Below, piece after piece: positions 24,277 through 35,438 of a stretch of 64,000 bases of DNA. The translations under genes and the position numbers were made by a program. Origin of the DNA: Pyronema omphalodes. Lineage: Eukaryota > Ascomycota > Pezizomycetes > Pezizales > Pyronemataceae. The stretch is from contig JAJJXM010000034.1 of assembly GCA_024516155.1 (NCBI GenBank), positions 62,001 to 126,000 of the forward strand. Direction: 5' to 3'. Numbering within the stretch: position 1 is the stretch's first letter; every line of letters begins with the position of its first letter. The notes beneath the pieces were generated by a model. The model was not told where the DNA came from and did not search any database. It saw nothing but the letters and a program-made list of their open reading frames with translations.

Positions 24277-24782
24277 TGCAGGATGCCCCCGTCAGGACAT
24301 CGAAATATCCATGATACTCCCAAAAGTTTTTTTATGCAATATACCCCTCGCTTAGATCCATGACGCCGCACCAGCCGCGAAAAAGTTCGCTCGAAGCGTT
24401 TTTTTAAAAGTTGAAATCCAGATGTGAGGCCTTTCGCCGCCCAGTTATGAATGGCCCCTTTGAAGATTCTTGTGGAAGGACAAGGGTATCTGAGGGTCCC
24501 ATGATGTGCTCAATCTCTGCCAAATTGACGTTGCTGGCATGCTCATTGATGCACTTGATTGTTGCGGTTGAAGATAAGCTTGCATAATTGCAGATGAAGA
24601 GGAGCTTGAAGTTCGATTGACAACTGAAGAACATCACGGTGGAAAAATTACGCCTTGAAAAAACCCTGTCGCGGCACATGCGGCAGGTGCGGCAGAATGG
24701 TCCCAGACGAGGGGTATATTGAATAACATCAAGCGACGGGGGTATCATGGATATTTCAGTGTCTTGACGGGGGCATCCTGCA
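24277..24782. mobile_element. Non-autonomous TIR DNA transposon (MITE-like), 506 bp
   Basis: Both ends carry an inverted repeat of about 43 bases starting TGCAGGATGCCCCCGTCA; the two arms differ at four positions, all transitions. A TA dinucleotide sits directly outside each end, as expected for Tc1/mariner-type insertion, although the flanks extend the symmetry (ATTA/TAAT), so the duplication is not independent proof. The inside holds no transposase. A minus-strand frame of 114 codons (24404-24748, with FCRTCRMCRDR) lies inside but is probably fortuitous. Confidence 0.75.
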
Positions 24783-26502
24783 TAATATCCGTAATATTAA
24801 TTCATGACGAAATTACTCATTCGAAATCTGAATGTCTCACATCTACCACCTTAACTTTTATAGTGCATCTAACTGTTCGTACACTTCAGATTGCAGCTAC
24901 CGTGAATAAACCTGAGTTAGTCCAGTCTAAAGATAACGGCATGTAATTTATATTCGAAGAATTACAAGAACGAAACCTGTTGAACACTCGGACGGTCGGC
25001 ACACTGTGGGTATCAAATCCTCGTCACGATCCGCTAATTCCACATACATGTTGCGTGACTAATGGCTGATTCATAATAATCCTGACTAACGCTCATAATT
25101 CTTATTTCCTCATTACAATGCGCTTCATTGACCATTTCACCAGCTACTTGCGGAAAAGCAACCCGTTATTGGCGTGTGATGTGTGTAGCAGTTCGTCACC
25201 CACTGCTCAGAATGTCATCACGCTTTGTCACTCGTATCGTCAGTTGTGGCGTTGTCATGACAACCGCGCTGCACGCTTCCGCGTCAGTACTTCAGCACCC
25301 AACTGAGTGAGGGTTACCATAATAGTGACCACTGTATGAGCAGGAGGGGGTTTCTGGGTGCCGCGCATTAGTTGTCACATGGTGAATAGTTATAGTGAAA
25401 GTGATCGGTGTACACAATAAAATCCTTTATTTTCAAACCATGATCCATATATTCTTAGCTGCATATACTATCGTGAGATCTGTGGTTCAGTATAAAGCAC
25501 ACCATCGTGTTAACACCACTACATTGTTGTTTGATTTATGCGCTTACACAAGGGATTTTCAATAATATTTACACAACGATGTGGCTGCCAAACCAGTATA
25601 TTGCGGTGTAAATGCAACCACATTTTCGTGGTAACTAAAAGAAACACCAAACAACCTCACCCATAATGGGTTTTCCAAGTCTCTCTTCGGTTCCGGGACA
25701 GAAGCATATATCATATTATACTTTATTCATGCGCGTAAGATTTATCCGCTGGTACTGGGGGTTGTGCTTTCTTGGCTAGAGTTTGCCATTTCTACAATGT
25801 ATAACGATTGTGGGTATGGGCACATAGTTTCCGGTGTTATTTATTCAGGATTATATTTTGTCAGCGGCATTTTGTATAGCTGCTTGTGTTTAATTTCAAG
25901 GTCATAGGAATTTCCTGATCTCGCTTTTTGAGTATAAGTCAGGTATATGGTCCGCCATGCCCCCACCTACCCCTCCCCCGTTGGCTTCCAGAGCTTCTGG
26001 CTGCATGTTTGATGCCATCTGCTGCATTGTTTATTGATTGATAGCCTTAGTAATCAAAATCAAAAAGTCTGAAGGATTACACACCAAATCAAAGGAGTGA
26101 TAGCAGAGAAGGTGATTGGAATGGTGCAATCACTATACAGACCACTGCGCCATCAGGGCTTTTTTGATTGTCCCCTAGCGCTGTATTATCTTGCTTTTGA
26201 CAAAGAGGCAGGAGAGTGATTAGATTGCGTTACTCGATGGGCTTTTTGAAGTAATGTTTAGTACATTATATTGATCAGGAGTGTTGTTATAGTCGTTGTT
26301 AGTGGGCTGCTGGTGATATTATGTGATCCGAGCATGGAATTACTGGTCATTGCTGGTGATTGATGTTGATCAACACGCATTTCTGGCAGTTAGAAGAAAG
26401 ATTGTTTTGTGTTGAGGAATAAAATGCATATCATCGAAGATATCACAACCTCACCGGCAACAGGAGTGAGGATATGCAGATAATTAGCTGTGGTATCACC
26501 TC

Positions 26503-26717
26503 TGTTGAAAACGGACCGGTCATGTTGAATAGTCAACATGACAAGGACATATTGAAACAGCCATGACCGTACTGGTCATGTTGCTTGGAGGAGTACGGTT
26601 CCCAGTATATAAACTGTAGTTAGAACCGTTCGTTATCAATAATCTAACTCACTTTACAAACTCAGTTTTATAACCTCTTCAATTTTGTTTTGAACAAAAA
26701 GGAGCGGTTATATTACA
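26503..26717 (+). mobile_element. LTR-like sequence with core promoter (possible solo LTR)
   Basis: The segment opens TGTTGAAAAC and closes TATTACA, the TG...CA form of Ty1/Copia-type LTRs. Inside are a perfect 10-bp hairpin (26519-26542), a second GTCATG palindrome (26562-26580), and a TATATAAA box at 26606-26613 followed by a CT-rich leader. The 5-base flanks (ACCTC and TTCTT) do not match, so target duplication is absent or the ends are misplaced. No gag-pol follows; the first ATG downstream opens a frame of only ten codons. Confidence 0.4.
26606..26613 (+). promoter_or_regulatory. TATA box within the LTR-like sequence
   Basis: TATATAAA lies about 110 bases upstream of the first ATG and is followed by an AC/CT-rich leader. 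With no coding frame downstream it may drive a non-coding RNA or be an inactive relic. Confidence 0.35.
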
Positions 26718-28269
26718 TTCTTTCTATGGGCGTGAGCTATTGGAGTGCTAGGACGTGATATCGATTTGTGGTAATTTGTACTGATCACTGGAGATTAGCG
26801 AGTGAGTCCCTGTGAACATTTCGATAATCAAATACATCGCCCCTTGGTTGGCAGAGGATTATGATGAACAACGGTGTGGATATAAACATTATCAACTACA
26901 ATATTACTACATTTCTTCCATGATAGGGACAACAATGTTATTATGTTCTATTATTAGATGAGTTGAGCCTCATTGTTACAGTTTGTAATATCAACTGTGC
27001 CTACTCTAGTGATCATCACTAGTGATTTTTGACCATTTCTAAGGAGGTTCGAGCTAAATTCAAACATAGCTTACTGCACCTAGAGTACTGATATCGCTAC
27101 TTGTCTTGGTTTTAATCTATAACTTATAAATAAAGATATACAACCATGGATTATAGTTTCAGTTCAATGTTCGGCATATAAAAACTATACAACCATACAA
27201 ACTCTCATACCCTCAAACCCCAGAAACTCCCAGCCAATCCCAACGCCATTTAAACACCACAATATTTTCTTCATCTTATAAAATCTCCCATACCACTCCG
27301 CAACACACTAAACCAAAACCATAACCCCAGAACTCAACATTAACCCAACTCCACCACGAGTGATCATCCATGCTTTTACGTAGACACCCATAAAGAAACT
27401 CCAACTGTGATAATTTTCTTAGTTCCCAGTTCAATTTTTCCAGTTTTCTGCATTTCTGAAATTTTCCTTAAGTTAAACCAAGCGGTAAAGATGGTATAAA
27501 ATTTCTGTGTACTTTACGCAAGTTGTCAATGTTGTGAAAGATTGGTGATTGGTGATTTGTGGTTGGTAACTGGTAATTGATGTTGAATGTTGGATAGATG
27601 GTAAGCATTTAGCCATGGTACTTGATACAGTTTCATGAACCATAGCTTTATCGTTTAAGCGGGAGTTTTGGATGGTGGCAATTCAGGAGACTTTAGAAAG
27701 GTAGAGCGGGTTTTTGGGGGGTGAGGGTGAGCTCTTAGATACGAGGGCTTGTAGCACCGCTGTGTGCTGGTATTTGGTAAAATGTTGAGTTGATTTATGA
27801 ATGATAGGCAACGGAATCATGGAAGGATGGTAGCATTGATTTTGTCATTAAATTAATAGATAACGGTGAGAATTTAGAGGGACGATACATCGAAGTCTTG
27901 TATTACCGAGTAATCGAGTATTACGTAAATGACCCAGGGGTATTTAAATACTCTTTGGCCCTGGTAGAATACCACCCCACAATCGAGCAGTTTGTTCACT
28001 TCAAAAAGGTGGTACGAGTAATGATATGTGATGTAATGATCATAGCAAAGTATGCTATAAGTCTGTAGCTAAATCCCGATATGTACACGCTAAACCCCAT
28101 AATGTTCACAAAAAAAGTAACGACAGAAACCCTAAATCAAGTTTTCGAATGTATGCAAACTCCCATCCCCCCCCCCCCCCCCACCTGGCCCCCCAATTGC
28201 CCATAATCCATCCACATATGCTCCCTTTCCATGCAGTGCGCATCACCCCCATTCTTCTATTCGGCCTTA

Positions 28270-29508
28270 CTATAGGTTCCCACTGAAAACGCTCTCTTCC
28301 TCTTTGCTCAAAATCACCCGATCACACCAATTGCAAAACGCCCTAACCTCTTGATTCCACTCCTCAGTAAGTACCCACCCTTTATCAATGACAACCGGAG
28401 CCCCTGCCCTTCGCACTTTCTTCAGCCCCTGTGATATCCTGGCCTCATCCTCAATCCTTTGTTCCCCGGCTTGTTCTATAGCCTCCGCCAGCGCATCCCA
28501 GTCATCCCCAACTTCTGTTTCGTGGTGCTCTTCCAGAAAATCATCCCATGGAGATATATAACTTGTTTTCAACCCCACACAATCACTCCCTCTAGCACAA
28601 CTTACAGGTCCCCAACTATTCTCGTTCCTTCCGGCTAGCCTCATGTTCCCCTGCTCATCCCTCACCATACGGAGTGTAGTCGACATTTCCTCCCCCACCT
28701 CACCCTGCTGTTCACAGTGCGCTCTGTAAGCATGGTCTTCTGCTAGTAGCTCTTGTGTGCATTGTTGACAAAACCATGCGTCTATGGTGCAGTTGCAGAC
28801 GGATTTATTAATTTCGAAACGGGTTGCGCTGGATGGTGGGAGGGCGGAGGGATCGGTTTGGCAGGGGGTGCATAGGCGGCGGATGCGTGTACGGCGGTAA
28901 ACTTGACGGGGATTGCTAATACAATTCTGTTATGAGGATAATAAGTCAGTACTGTAAGCAGAAATTCGGTGGTCTCAATTGCGACCAAATTTGGAGGGAA
29001 GGACACATACCCGACAAATGGGGACTGAACAGCGAAGACAGGGTCGGATTAAATCACGAGCACATCGAGAGGAATTTCTAATTTCTCTCCAGGCGCCCAC
29101 CCCTCCTGCCGCGGCTTCATTTGTTGTGCCTTCAATTCCTCCGGTTTCAGTTCCTTCCGTCGAGGTTCCTGGCCTCTCCCTCTCCTGCTCCTTCTTCTTT
29201 ATAGATTTTTGTAATTTCGCGGGGTATCCGCAGCGCTGGGAAAGCGGCTTTATGGCGGCGTGTTGACTGATCAAGATACTGTGGACTTGTCGGCAAGTAG
29301 AGGCTAAGTTTTGGAGATCGGTCAAATCGAGGTGCCGGACAAGGCCTGTTAAGAACGGGTATAGAGATAGCGCAGCGCCGAGGGGGAAGACTTGGGCTTT
29401 CTGGTCGTCGAGGACGGGAGTAATCTGAGCATCGCGGCGGGTTGTTGAAGGTGGAATCCAGGTTCGTATGGGGAGGTTATTGGAGGAGTATTCGACGACG
29501 AGGACCAT
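28270..29508 (-). CDS. F-box-like protein with cysteine-rich zinc-binding region
   Basis: Exons 29508-29011 and 28926-28270; intron 29010-28927 begins GTATGT and ends AACAG, phase 0, giving 384 residues. Residues 49-82 (LYPFLTGLVRHLDLTDLQNL onward) form an F-box-like helix pair, which in SCF ubiquitin ligases binds Skp1. It is followed by a basic Lys/Glu-rich linker and a cysteine series: CLRCSVPIC, NC, LCTPC, VCNC and WFCQQC, likely zinc-binding. The acidic C-terminal third contains FCNWCDRVI. The chosen start MVLVVEYSSN is the only ATG that gives a sensible N-terminus; the frame is open further upstream into the promoter. Target protein unknown. It shares a 536-base divergent promoter with the OTU2 gene, which also acts in ubiquitin biology; this may be coincidence. 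Confidence 0.85.
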
Positions 29509-30044
29509 GGTGGGGTAGTTTGGATTGTAAGTTGGTGGGGTTCCCAGAAAATGAAGATGACTATTGTGCACAACAGAAGAAACAAAAAACGGTATCACAA
29601 GGTGTAAATATGTAAGGGAGTGAGACAAAAACACGTGGAGAATGAATTGGTATTGCGGACGAGTTGTTTCCAAGAGCGGGGAAAGAAAAACAAATCGGCG
29701 GCGGAAGCTTTCGCGTGTCGAGCAAATGGATCGCGCACGAGAGTGATGTAACCGACAGGGCTGCTGAATAATCTAGCCACTTTTGGTGTTACGTCCGGAC
29801 TTGGCATTGAATTGCTCTGGGTTCGAGGCGGCTCTGCTTTGCGCAGGGTGCAACAATCTGCCAACTTCGTCAACTTAGCAGAGCCGCACTAGCCTAAGCT
29901 GCTCCTGTAAGGGCAACCAAGTCCGAGGCTGCGAGCACCGCCAAATTCGCTTCGATTCAGCCTCGCGACAAACGAACTCAAATTCAGAAACCCAAAATTA
30001 CCCCACTACACCCATCGCCCCCAGAGACCAACCACAACAACACA
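29509..30044. promoter_or_regulatory. Divergent promoter region, F-box gene and otu2
   Basis: This 536-base spacer separates the two start codons. It ends in an AC-rich leader (ACCACAACAACACA) just before the otu2 ATG. No TATA box is obvious. Open frames across it are extensions of the F-box exon or antisense shadows. Confidence 0.6.
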
Positions 30045-30953
30045 ATGGAAGAACTACTCGCCAAACACCGCAAAGAGCTCCGGGACCTCCAAAACAGCAT
30101 CACAAGCCAAAAGAAACAAGCCACAAAAAAGACCCGAAAATCCGTCAACGAAGCTTGCGAAAACCTCGAAAAACAAACTAAAGAACGTCAGACGCGTGAG
30201 ATTGAAGCTTTCCAAAACGGCGGCACAGCACCAACAGACGATGAGAAGAACGAAGCTACCAACAACCTGAATAACGACAACGTCTACGTGCCCCCACCAT
30301 CAGATTCCGAAGACGATGAACCTACGAAAAACGACACAACCGCAGATACCGTTCCACCAATAGAGAAGCTCTCTATCACCCCCGGACAAGGCGGCAAGAA
30401 ACCCAACAGGCAAAAAGCACGACTTGCCCGAAGAGCCGCCGAAGCTGCAGCTGCCTCAGAAGCCGCTGCATTAGAGGCACAATCACTTCCGAAGCTTAGA
30501 GAACGCGAGATGGCTACGATGGAAAAGCTCTTTGAAACCCATGGCTTGACGGAGCACCAGATTGCACCAGATGGACATTGTTTATACTCTGCATTTGCGC
30601 ACAGTTTAAGAACCGCTGGATTAGAGCTTGAGGAGTTACCAAAGGATTATAAGGCGGCTAGGAAAAGTTGTGCTGAATTTATGAAGGAGCATAGAGATGA
30701 TTTTGAGGCGTTCTTGGAGGAGGACTTTGATACGCATGTTAAGAATGTTGAAGCTACTGCAGAGTGGGGTGGACAGACGGAGGTGTTGGCACTGGGAAGG
30801 GCGTTTAATGTCAAGGTGAATATTCTACAGGCGGAAGGAAGAGGTGTGGAGAAGATGAACGAGGATGGTGATAAGGGAGAGGTCTGGCTGGGATATTATA
30901 GGCATTCGTTTGGGTTAGGCGAGCACTACAACTCGTTGGTAAAGAAGGCGTAA
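30045..30953 (+). CDS. otu2: OTU-domain deubiquitinase, OTU2/OTUD6 type
   Basis: Single exon, 302 residues. The N-terminal half (1-165) is a charged coiled-coil with Ala-rich helix; the OTU domain follows at about 166-302. The catalytic D176-G-H-C179 lies in APDGHCLYSAF and the catalytic histidine is H294 in GEHYNSLV, close to the C-terminus as in the family. The arrangement matches yeast Otu2 and human OTUD6B, cysteine proteases that remove ubiquitin and are linked to ribosome ubiquitination. The ATG at 30045 sits in an AC-rich context and gives the typical MEELLAKHRKELRDLQ start. All key residues are present. Confidence 0.95.
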   Translation: MEELLAKHRKELRDLQNSITSQKKQATKKTRKSVNEACENLEKQTKERQTREIEAFQNGGTAPTDDEKNEATNNLNNDNVYVPPPSDSEDDEPTKNDTTADTVPPIEKLSITPGQGGKKPNRQKARLARRAAEAAAASEAAALEAQSLPKLREREMATMEKLFETHGLTEHQIAPDGHCLYSAFAHSLRTAGLELEELPKDYKAARKSCAEFMKEHRDDFEAFLEEDFDTHVKNVEATAEWGGQTEVLALGRAFNVKVNILQAEGRGVEKMNEDGDKGEVWLGYYRHSFGLGEHYNSLVKKA

Positions 30954-31103
30954 TTAGGTGATAATAATGGGGTTTTGGCGGGTATAAACAAAATAGCAGT
31001 GATGATTGCTTTCGGATCAAGCTTGGAGTATTATTTCTTATATGGAATACCGATATTCCAGATGACCATCGTCGTCCTTCCACCTCCAACATCAATTCCC
31101 TTT

Positions 31104-31538
31104 CTATGATCCTCTGTATGTGCTGTAACTCCATCCCGCCAACAATAACGGCACATGATAATGTTCCTGGGTGCTCCTAACTCTAAACGTAATCTCCACA
31201 AACGGGAAAAAAGTTTCCTGACCACTCCTCTTGAAGTACTCCTCCACCTCAAATCTAATCTTGTAAACCGCTCCCTCCTGTAGCTTCAACTTTTCCCCGC
31301 TCCAGGAAGTAACTCTTCCATCCTGATTCGTCGTACCGGTAGCCAATTCAATCGCCGTAGCTTCGATACCGGGTTTTCCCTCGGGAAATTGGAGGAGTGT
31401 GCATTTGATGTCGCTCGCGGGACGTCCGATGGTTGTGTCGAGGACGTGACAAGTAACCGGGGGTTTTTCGATGAGTGTGGTAGCCATATGTGTGATTATA
31501 GTTTTGAGGCGTTGTGAAGCCGATGAAGGTTGGGACAT
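31104..31538 (-). CDS. 5-hydroxyisourate hydrolase (transthyretin-like)
   Basis: Single exon, 144 residues from the ATG at 31538, or 127 from the ATG at 31487 (MATTLIEKPPVTCHVLDTT). The enzyme hydrolyses 5-hydroxyisourate, the product of urate oxidase, in purine breakdown. Diagnostic features: the N-terminal CHVLDTTIGRPA with the active-site histidine, NQDGRVTSW with the conserved arginine, EHYHVPLLL with a second histidine, and the C-terminal YRGS that separates these enzymes from transthyretin. The shorter start gives the usual length; the longer one adds a Ser-rich stretch of 17 residues. No C-terminal peroxisomal signal is present. It diverges from get3 with a 528-base spacer. Confidence 0.95.
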   Translation of the reverse strand: MSQPSSASQRLKTIITHMATTLIEKPPVTCHVLDTTIGRPASDIKCTLLQFPEGKPGIEATAIELATGTTNQDGRVTSWSGEKLKLQEGAVYKIRFEVEEYFKRSGQETFFPFVEITFRVRSTQEHYHVPLLLAGWSYSTYRGS

Positions 31539-32066
31539 TCCGTAATGGAACTTGGTGGGAGGGAGGGAGGGGGGGTGAGAGCTTTATATTGTTGCTGTTG
31601 ACAGCTCCCGGGGTTTCGCGTATCTGCGGTCTGGCCGATGGCGTGTTCAGGGTTCTTTTGTAATATTTTCGTAAACAATCACGTATCGATATGATTATCT
31701 AGGATCGAGAAAAGGTTGATTTGGAAATTATTTTGCATTGTTTTTTGTTATTGATATACAGGACAACGATTTTGTCGGAATGGAATTTGCGGCTCGGCTT
31801 GTGCAGAACTCCGGATAGCTGCAAGTTTGCACGTTGCACGTTGCAGAGCTCCCGAAAGCTATGGGTCATACACGTACCTTTGATGCGGCTCTTTCCCGCG
31901 CCACGTCACAGAAGCCGTTTCCCCTCCCCCACAATCGCACAATCGCACAAACCAACAATCCGCGTCCGCAGCTCCGTCCACCAACGAACCGGAATTCGAG
32001 TCGACTGATATCACAAATCCCACGAATCCGACCAATCCCCTTAAAAGCACCATCAACACCATCAAC
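31539..32066. promoter_or_regulatory. Divergent promoter region, isourate hydrolase and get3
   Basis: Spacer of 528 bases between start codons. It has a GT-rich T tract near 31735-31760 and an AC-rich get3 leader with repeated CACAATCGCAC near 31930-31950. No further gene. Confidence 0.6.
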
Positions 32067-33185
32067 ATGTCGGTCGCCCAATTCGACGCAGACCTCGACC
32101 CCCTAGAACCTACCTTGCAGTCCATCCTCGATCAAAAAAGTCTCCGATGGATCTTTGTCGGAGGAAAAGGAGGAGTCGGAAAAACTACCACTAGTTGTTC
32201 ACTCGCCATTCAACTTTCCAAAGTCCGAGAATCCGTTTTATTGATTTCCACCGATCCTGCACACAACTTATCTGATGCCTTTAACCAAAAATTCGGAAAA
32301 GAAGCCCGCAAGGTTGAGGGATTTGATAACTTATCAGCCATGGAAATCGATCCATCCGGATCTATTCAAGAGCTTCTTGAAAGTGCTGATGGAGCTGGAG
32401 CTGCTGGAAATCCTCTTGGTGGTGTTATGCAGGATATTGCTTTCTCAATCCCTGGTGTTGATGAGGCTATGTCTTTTGCGGAGGTCTTGAAACAGGTTAA
32501 GAGTCTTAGTTACTCGGTTATTATTTTCGATACCGCACCTACTGGTCACACGCTGCGATTCTTGCAGTTCCCTACTGTTCTGGAAAAGGCGTTGGGAAAG
32601 ATTTCTCAGCTTTCTGGAAGGTTTGGACCGATGTTGAACGGAATCCTGGGTGCTCAGGGTGCACCTCAGATGGAGGAAATGATGCAGAAGATGGAGAGTA
32701 TGAGGGAGGTTATTGGGGAGGTTTCAAAGCAGTTTAAGGATGCCGAGTTGACGACGTGAGTTTTCTCCTGGTGGTTGTGTGTGTGTGTGGGGGGGGGGGG
32801 GGGGGGGGGGGGTTAAGGGAGGTTTGATATAGGGACATGGGAAACATGCTAACAAGTAACTTCTAGATTCGTCTGTGTCTGCATCGCCGAATTCCTCTCC
32901 CTCTACGAAACCGAGCGCATGATCCAAGAGCTCAACAGCTACCACATCGACACTCACTCCATCGTTGTCAACCAGCTATTATTCCCCACACAAGGATCCA
33001 CTTGCGACTACTGTAACGCACGACGAAAAATGCAAAAGAAATACCTCGAGCAGATCGAGGAGTTGTATGAGGACTTTAATGTCGTCAAGATCCCTATGCT
33101 CACCGAGGAGGTTAGAGGTGCTGAGAAGTTGAGGAATTTCTCTGAGATGTTGGTGAAGCCTTTTGAACCCCCTGCGGAGAACTAG
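32067..33185 (+). CDS. get3: ATPase GET3, tail-anchored protein targeting factor
   Basis: Exons 32067-32755 and 32867-33185; intron 32756-32866 starts GTGAGT and ends TTCTAG after a GCTAAC branch site. The protein is 335 residues, the usual fungal length. It has the deviant P-loop [10 protein letters not shown] (about 32-41), switch [13 protein letters not shown], switch [18 protein letters not shown], and the zinc pair C276-X2-C279 in CDYCNARR that holds the homodimer together. Get3 carries tail-anchored membrane proteins in the cytosol to Get1/Get2 at the endoplasmic reticulum. The hydrophobic Met-rich segment [11 protein letters not shown] belongs to the client-binding region. The intron carries a 24-base G run, which is unusual for so short an intron. 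Confidence 0.97.
32789..32812 (+). repeat. 24-base G tract in get3 intron
   Basis: A run of 24 G follows a GT dinucleotide repeat inside the 111-base intron. It is the longest of several G or C tracts in the window. Confidence 0.9.
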
Positions 33186-33476
33186 AGAATTAGACAGTGT
33201 GGGTGTGGAGGAGAGGTGGTGTGGGAAGGGTGGTTAGAAGACGAAGTGACAGGATGCGTTGGTTATGAGCTCAAACCGGAGGGCATCAGAGATAAATCAT
33301 CAGTCTTGTAGAGTATCAGTTTGTACGGGCCGAAGAAATAGTTAATAAACCGGTTCAATGACATGATCCCAGATAGAATCCCTTGAACTTGAAAGATTTA
33401 TAAAAGTAATAATAACCAAAGTAATAATAAAGCAACATATCCTTACCCTCCTATTCTCTGGGCTGGGTATCAGGCA

Positions 33477-33555
33477 TTGTTATGGTTGTTTTTATTGTTA
33501 TTGCTGTTATCATTGTTATTGCTGTCATTGTTATCATTGTTGTTATTATTATTAC
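33477..33555 (+). repeat. ATT/GTT trinucleotide-rich low-complexity tract
   Basis: Interrupted runs of TTATTG, TTATCATTG and TTATTATTATT. It makes a fortuitous Ile/Val-only open frame. Confidence 0.8.
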
Positions 33556-33956
33556 AATCCCCACGAAAATTCCGTCATCCAAACCGCCAAGTCTGCATCT
33601 TATACCATCTCGGGATATCTACATACATATATCCACACCGGATATGACGATGACAATGACGACGCCGACATGGACATCGAACTACCCAGCCTTCCAACCT
33701 TCCAAACTTCTGGGCTAGAATATCTTTTAAGGATATTTTCAGATTAGCTGCTTAGCTGCTTGGCTGCTTGGGTTTATGTAGTTTTATGTATGTAGATTTA
33801 AGTTTAAGTTTAAGTTTATGTAGGTTTAAGGAGATTTAAGTTTAGGTTTATGTAGATTTACTGGATCTACAGTTCATCATCGTAAATCACCCCTATCCTA
33901 GCTGCTTGATATACTGGTGGCTGAGATTCGTAGGTTTGTATATATAGATCTTATTT

Positions 33957-34025
33957 CTTGGCTAATCTTGGCTATTTCTTGGCTATTTCTTGGCTATTTC
34001 TTGGCTACTTCTTGGCTAACCTTGG
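33957..34025 (+). repeat. Tandem repeat, TTGGCTATTTC unit
   Basis: An 11-base unit is repeated about four times exactly, flanked by variant units (CTTGGCTAAC). Confidence 0.85.
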
Positions 34026-34726
34026 CGAGGTTAAAGAGGGAGTATATCATAGATTATGATTATGGATAGAAAGGATAGAAGGATATGTAGGATATGTAGG
34101 TCGTTAATCGTTACAGAGGGTTTAAGCTCTAAACTCTAAACTCTAAGCTCAAAACTCTAAACCCAATACCCCTGGGATTGTAGATCATAGCTATGGGTTG
34201 TGGTTGATGGTGTGTTGCGTGTTGTGTGTTGTTGTGTTATGGGCTTGGTTATGGTGCGATGGTGTTGTTATGGGCTTGGTGTTTGTTATGGTTATACACC
34301 CAGCTAAGACCAAAAAAGGGAAGAAAAATATAGTAATGATGTTTAATATGGTACTATAGATATAGAAAGATATGTTTTTTGCTTTTTTGTTTTTCGTTTA
34401 TAAGGTTGTGGTTTTGTAGTTTTATAAGGTTGTAGTTTTGTGGTTTTACGATTTTGTGGTTTTTGTAGTTTTGTATATATAGATTGAAATTATGGGTTTT
34501 TGATAGATGGAAATATGGGCTTTGGCTTTTGGTGTGTACTCGTAGATCAAAGATCAAAACTCGGCATAGATATATGTATATATCATGTATAAGATATGAT
34601 ATCCAAACCTGTACTCATTATACCTACGTAATAATTCTTCTTCACCATATTCTGCTTAAACATACCTAATGATTTTCCGAACCCCTGAATCTCGAATCTC
34701 TAATCCCGAATCCCGAAAACCCGGGG

Positions 34727-34751
34727 TATGTATGTATGTATGTATGTATGT
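34727..34751 (+). repeat. Microsatellite (TATG)n
   Basis: About six TATG units. A similar tract is at 36486-36510. Confidence 0.9.
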
Positions 34752-35219
34752 CAGAATACTATAAGCAGATATTTTAGTACGCACCTGAAATGGAATAGCG
34801 TCTGCAGAAAGTGATTTAGAGGTTTTAGTCGCCTTTTTTACTATATAAACAGGTATATTTTAGTTATTTACCTGATACGGTATAGCGTTATCATTAAAGG
34901 CTGTGATGATGTAATTTCAGACTAATTTAATCGTGAACTCCTCTGGCTGTCGGGCGGCAATACAAAAGCTTCGGCAATACATGGCGGGATGGTAAAACCG
35001 GGAACCGTGGCAACCGGAACAGATTCGATGGGAAACATATAAGACTGCTCTCCTGGCTGCCTGGCCACGGTTCCCATTCGCCTTTCCAATCTCAAACCAC
35101 TTCGCACCTTTGATACAATTCATGATGCAATTCAGCTGTTAATGGTTGGCCGGATAAAATATACGGACACCTGTGACCTTTGCCGCATGCTGCAGATACA
35201 GTCGACGAGACGCTAACAG

Positions 35220-35438
35220 ATGAAGTTAAGCAACTGCGGTTTTATTGAGGAGAATCTTGACACACTGTGTGAGGAGATATATAAAGCGGATTTGAATAGG
35301 GTCAAGGCAGAAAAACAGTGGAAGGAAGCAGAGAACGTTTTGAAGCCTCCCAAGGAGGATTTTCCATTACTGAGACTGAGCTTCAGAAACATCACGAGGA
35401 TATCAAAAAATGACTCGGAAAGAATGAGAACAGGCTGA
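35220..35438 (+). pseudogene. Possible coiled-coil gene fragment
   Basis: A 72-codon frame follows CTAACAG, a possible acceptor, and starts MKLSNCGFIEENLDTLCEEI, then a heptad-like AEKQWKEAENVLK segment. Another frame continues the coiled-coil character (ETELQKHHEDIKK), so a frameshift may have broken it. No upstream exon found. Confidence 0.25.

Larger units (their letters stand above)
17745..28269. other. Gene-poor region, right part of island
   Basis: About 10.5 kb without a conserved gene. It contains a weak small-gene candidate (19012-19309), two related TIR-type copies (22496-22777 and 24277-24782), a 275-base tandem duplication (22901-23444) and an LTR-like sequence (26503-26717). From 25.3 to 28.2 kb I see no open frame longer than about 60 codons. 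A 16-base C run lies at 28167-28182. Confidence 0.55.

Noticed and set aside
24404..24748. 114-codon frame with FCRTCRMCRDR inside the TIR element
   Set aside because: The related copy lacks its middle and breaks the frame; the cysteine motif is too short to call a zinc finger.
33482..33718. Ile/Val-rich plus-strand frame
   Set aside because: Encoded by an ATT/GTT microsatellite; no gene context.
33957..34025. Possible CRISPR array (regular 11-base repeats)
   Set aside because: No unique spacers; simple tandem repeat in a eukaryotic genome.
35000..35075. 12-bp inverted repeat GGGAACCGTGGC with 52-base spacer
   Set aside because: Too short and too widely spaced to separate from chance in this DNA.
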